Source: Oscillospiraceae bacterium
GTDB lineage: Bacteria > Bacillota > Clostridia > Oscillospirales > Oscillospiraceae
Length of the DNA stretch: 8,799 bases
Direction of reading: 5' to 3'
NCBI GenBank assembly: GCA_009786775.1
Contig: WQRL01000055.1
Location: 1 to 8,799, forward strand
A program made the translations under genes and the position numbers. Position 1 is the stretch's first letter; every line of letters starts with the position of its first letter. Under the pieces are notes generated by a model. That model worked only from the letters and a program-made list of their open reading frames with translations. It was not told the origin of the DNA and did no database searches. Shown piece after piece: positions 5,907 to 8,799 of this stretch.

Positions 5907-5935
5907 TTGACAAAACCGCCGAAAGATAATATTCT
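5907..5935 (+). promoter_or_regulatory. Sigma-70-type promoter of the beta-helix gene
   Basis: A consensus TTGACA (5907-5912) is followed after 17 bases by TATTCT (5930-5935, four of six matches). The predicted start is near 5942, about 39 bases before the ATG at 5981. The large surface protein thus has its own promoter, separate from the ABC operon. Confidence 0.6.
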
Positions 5936-5980
5936 GAGAAAAGGTATGTAATTATACTAATTTAATTTTTTGGTGATGTT

Positions 5981-8799
5981 ATGAAAAGAAAAAATATTAA
6001 GAAGCATACGAAACACCAAATAAAGATGCTGCTGATTGCGGTCTTGTTAATATCCGTTTTGCCAGCCATCTCCGCAGCCGATTTTGCAGCGGGTGCCGAA
6101 GAGCAGCTTGGGGGTAGTCAGTCTGTGACCGTATCCGGTACGGAACAGGGCTGGGTTGTTGAGTTTGTACTTGCAGGGCCTGGGCTTTATGCTCAAACAG
6201 GGCAGTCAGAAATTTTGCTTCACAGCGTCGCAATAGCTCAGGGGCAAGGCTTCAACGCTGCAGACCACGGCGGGCAGTTTCCGTCAAATGAAACTGTAAG
6301 GGAAGAATCAAGATATGACTTATGGCCAAACAGCTTCGGCTATGGATTTAATGAGTGGAGCTTTAATGGACAGTGGCAAACTAAGGACCCGCTGACAGGC
6401 GGTGCGTACACGCTTGATCTGGAAGATTTCAGCCTACAGCAACCCACAGAAAATCAGCCTCTGAGGATATACACTCATTTTCAGCAACTGCTGATCACAT
6501 GTGATGCCACTCTGCGCGAAGCGGTTGGGCGGACTCTCGCGGGTGTTCCCGCAAGGCTCGTACTGCAAAACAGCTTTGAGGCTCAGGTGCCTCAGCCTGT
6601 GGAAATCCCGTACGGTCATGAAATTACGATAGACAGCGTAGATGAAAACGACAATACCTACTTAAACCATCTCGGAGCCAGGCACTTTTATGTGCCTGGA
6701 GAGACTGTGCTACGGCTTGAGAGCATTACTCTCAGAGGCGCAGCACTATCCGACGGTAATCCCGAGGTGTTTGTTAACGGGGGCATAGAGGTTTACGGCG
6801 GAACACTTTATATAAACCCGGGTGCCGCTATTGTTTATAATCGCGGCGAATATGGCGGTGGTGTATCTGTTTATGATGGCCATGTAGTGATGTCCGGCGG
6901 GCTTATACACGGCAACCATTCAAGCTCTGGAGGTGGCGGAGCACGGGTGGAGAGAGGCTCTTTTACGATTAGCGGAGGGTATATAACCGAGAATACAACA
7001 GGAGATGAGGAACGTCTTGGGTGGTCGTGGACGGACGACTATATAAATGGCGGCGGAGTGTTTGTCACTGGAGGCGATTTTGTAATGCACAGCGGCGTTA
7101 TCCGCGGCAATGCCGCCTGGGGCTACCGGTTTTCAAATGGATTAGGCTCGACAGGAGGCGGTGGAGTGGCCGTATCTAGGGGCTGCTTCACAATGTATGG
7201 CGGTGAGATAAGCGGCAACTACACAGACGGCGCAGGCGGAGGTGTAGGGCTGAGGCTCGGAAATGCCGTAATGCATGCAGGAGATATCAGCGGCAACACC
7301 GCCAAATCAGAGGGCGGAGGGCTGTACCTGTTCTGCGGTGACTTTACAATGTATGATGGGCACATAGGCCAAAATAAGGTTTCTCAAGGCCGCAGCCAGG
7401 ATTATGGCGGCGGAGGAGGCGGTGTCCACGTAACTTGGGGCGACTTTATAATGCATGGTGGCATTATAAGCGAAAACACGGCTTTTAGTTGGGGAGGCGG
7501 TGTATATGTATTCGGTTTTGCGCCAGAGTCATTGAGAGGCGAGAATCAGTGGGTGAGCGGCGGCAATGTCATTATGAATGGCGGCACAATAACAAGAAAC
7601 TCCACGGGCGCGGACTCAGTCGGCGGCGGTATCTACGTGCGCAGAGGCACTTTTACAATGCACGATGGGCTAATCAGCGAGAACAAAGCAGGAGAGCAGG
7701 GTGGCGGCGGTGTATTTGTTTATGGCGATGCCGAAGTACAGGATATATGGGTAGTTGGGGACGAAGGCGGCTGGGAAGCTGTGGGGGAAGAGTTTCGCTC
7801 AATAGGTGAGGTTACATTGCATGGCGGCACCATCAGAGATAACGAAACCTCAGGCCCCGGAGGCGGTGTGTTCGCATTTGGAAGCAACATGACGATGCAT
7901 AGTGGCATAATAAGCGGCAATTCCTCAGGCCCATTTGGCGGCGGCGGCGTATTCATCCGTTCAGATAAGTTAGTACTGGGCAGATTCGACAATGAAACAT
8001 GGGAAACGTTTGAGGAAGAGATACACTATGGCGGAGCCTTTGTAATGTATGGCGGCTCTATAAGCAATAACCGCACGGTGGGGCCTGGTGGGGGCGTGCA
8101 CTCGTTTTCTGGCGATTTTACTATGCACGGTGGCGGTATAAGCGGCAACATGTCGGGCCTTTTTGGCGGAGGTGGAGTGTTTGTGCATGCGTCCAGCAAA
8201 GGCTGGCTGGTGAGGAATTTGCACTGGGCAGATGCTGAAGGCACTTGGAGTGAAGTTGCTTCGCAGTGGATATACATCCAAAATGAGGATCCGCAGCTCG
8301 AAGGAGTATGGGTTCCGTTTGCTTTGTGGGTTTTGCATAATGCTGAAAACACTGAAATAAAACCGGACTTACGCCAAGGCGGCAGCTTTACCATGACAGG
8401 TGGCCTAATAAACGGCAATCAAACCCTCGGCGCTCCTACAGGTGGCGGAGGCGGCGTGGGTGTCCTAAACGGCACTTTCGCAGTGTCAGGCGACTCGGTC
8501 ATTAGCAACAACACAGCGGCCGGCAGAAATGGCGGTGGGCTGCACTTATCATTTGCCGAAGCTGTGGTTGACGGCGGTGTGAGTATACTAGGCAATCAAG
8601 CTGTAAATGGCGGCGGAGCCTATGTCGGCACTAATGCCCTTTTGAGCATGAGTGGCGGAGAAATGGCCGGCAATCGTGCGCAACTTGACGGCGGCGGAAT
8701 TTTCGCACAGGAACACACATACATCTATCCTATGCTGCCGGAAGAAGGGATGCCGCACTATCCAGGGCTGGACATTGGCTCAAAGGTAGTTTTCGACGG
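5981..8799 (+). CDS. Large secreted right-handed beta-helix repeat protein (3' end beyond the window)
   Basis: The frame starts at ATG 5981, has GGTG at 5972-5975, and stays open to the window end: 939 complete codons with no stop. Residues 1-33 are a Sec signal peptide: basic KRKNIKKHTK, a hydrophobic core MLLIAVLLISVLPAISA, and likely cleavage after A32 or A33. Residues 34 to about 264 are not repeated; about 195-260 (ARLVLQNSFE, then VEIPYGHEITIDS and LRLESITLRG) looks like the N-terminal cap that commonly precedes such helices. From 267 onward there are about 18 coils of the form FTMxGGxISGN-x-GGGVxV, with an Asn at each turn, as in right-handed parallel beta-helix proteins; the N..A..GGG spacing recalls the FxxN/GGAI repeats of chlamydial Pmp proteins. 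It is probably a surface adhesin or extracellular matrix-binding protein; no enzyme motif is seen. The anchoring signal would be downstream, outside the window. Confidence 0.92.
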   Translation, partial: MKRKNIKKHTKHQIKMLLIAVLLISVLPAISAADFAAGAEEQLGGSQSVTVSGTEQGWVVEFVLAGPGLYAQTGQSEILLHSVAIAQGQGFNAADHGGQFPSNETVREESRYDLWPNSFGYGFNEWSFNGQWQTKDPLTGGAYTLDLEDFSLQQPTENQPLRIYTHFQQLLITCDATLREAVGRTLAGVPARLVLQNSFEAQVPQPVEIPYGHEITIDSVDENDNTYLNHLGARHFYVPGETVLRLESITLRGAALSDGNPEVFVNGGIEVYGGTLYINPGAAIVYNRGEYGGGVSVYDGHVVMSGGLIHGNHSSSGGGGARVERGSFTISGGYITENTTGDEERLGWSWTDDYINGGGVFVTGGDFVMHSGVIRGNAAWGYRFSNGLGSTGGGGVAVSRGCFTMYGGEISGNYTDGAGGGVGLRLGNAVMHAGDISGNTAKSEGGGLYLFCGDFTMYDGHIGQNKVSQGRSQDYGGGGGGVHVTWGDFIMHGGIISENTAFSWGGGVYVFGFAPESLRGENQWVSGGNVIMNGGTITRNSTGADSVGGGIYVRRGTFTMHDGLISENKAGEQGGGGVFVYGDAEVQDIWVVGDEGGWEAVGEEFRSIGEVTLHGGTIRDNETSGPGGGVFAFGSNMTMHSGIISGNSSGPFGGGGVFIRSDKLVLGRFDNETWETFEEEIHYGGAFVMYGGSISNNRTVGPGGGVHSFSGDFTMHGGGISGNMSGLFGGGGVFVHASSKGWLVRNLHWADAEGTWSEVASQWIYIQNEDPQLEGVWVPFALWVLHNAENTEIKPDLRQGGSFTMTGGLINGNQTLGAPTGGGGGVGVLNGTFAVSGDSVISNNTAAGRNGGGLHLSFAEAVVDGGVSILGNQAVNGGGAYVGTNALLSMSGGEMAGNRAQLDGGGIFAQEHTYIYPMLPEEGMPHYPGLDIGSKVVFD
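6779..8799 (+). repeat. About 18 tandem beta-helix coils of about 26 residues, with insertions at one loop
   Basis: The basic coil is about 26 residues: [DS]-F-T-M-H-G-G-x-I-S-G-N-T, a variable turn, GGGVxV, then xxG. Most variation lies in two places, the turn before GGG and the loop after GGGVxV. Large acidic and aromatic insertions occur in the second loop at residues about 511-528, 581-609, 660-685, 736-801 and 910-934. In the first four cases they are in every second coil, with plain coils between. The DNA copies have drifted in sequence, so the duplications are old rather than recent. Confidence 0.85.

Noticed and set aside
7720..8418. Minus-strand open frames inside the beta-helix gene
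   Set aside because: They result from the Gly-rich, GC-rich codons of the repeats read backwards (Pro-rich products) and have no ribosome binding sites.
6779..8799. CRISPR-like or satellite DNA repeat array
   Set aside because: The periodicity is in the protein (coils of about 26 residues with drifting codons), not in identical DNA repeats with spacers.

Overview
The window looks like part of a chromosome from an anaerobic member of the Firmicutes, probably of the class Clostridia. The signs are strong AGGAGG-type ribosome binding sites, frequent TTG starts, a lipoprotein-anchored solute-binding protein, a radical SAM enzyme of a type usually found in anaerobes, and a large secreted beta-helix protein of a kind common in gut and digester Clostridia. 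This placement is inference; no rRNA, tRNA or other taxonomic marker is present.

Layout from left to right. (1) Bases 1-81 are the last codons of what appears to be an IS630-type transposase. It is followed directly by a short plus-strand gene (126-437) for a protein with one C-terminal membrane helix, possibly the remainder of a gene cut by the insertion. A bidirectional terminator (492-540) separates it from the next gene. (2) A LysR-type regulator (562-1464, minus strand) is transcribed away from a four-gene operon (1646-5523, plus strand). The operon encodes a MalK/UgpC-type ABC ATPase, a single-cluster radical SAM protein of the BioB/HydE/PylB group, an NMT1/THI5-like (SsuA/TauA-like) lipoprotein binding protein, and a SsuC/TauC-type permease. 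The last three genes are tightly packed, with two overlaps. (3) A perfect 20-bp hairpin (5537-5580) closes the operon, followed by about 400 bases without a convincing gene. (4) A large secreted protein starts at 5981 and is still open at the window end (at least 939 residues). It has a signal peptide, a non-repeated N-terminal region and about 18 beta-helix coils of the form FTMxGGxISGN...GGGV.

The middle block reads as one unit. The regulator and the operon are driven by back-to-back promoters that share a single palindromic -35 hexamer (TTGCAA, 1535-1540). A perfect 17-base palindrome (1495-1511) sits about 67 bases upstream of the predicted operon start and also over the predicted start of the regulator gene. 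This is the classical arrangement for a LysR regulator that activates its neighbour and represses itself. The operon would import a small organic molecule that is also a substrate, product or inducer connected with the radical SAM enzyme. The enzyme has exactly three cysteines, all in the CX3CX2C motif, so it lacks the auxiliary cluster that biotin synthase uses as sulfur donor and probably carries out other radical chemistry. The substrate cannot be read from the sequence. This import-plus-radical-SAM cassette is the best candidate for an undescribed system here. The beta-helix protein is a separate locus with its own promoter and shows an unusual every-second-coil pattern of large insertions.
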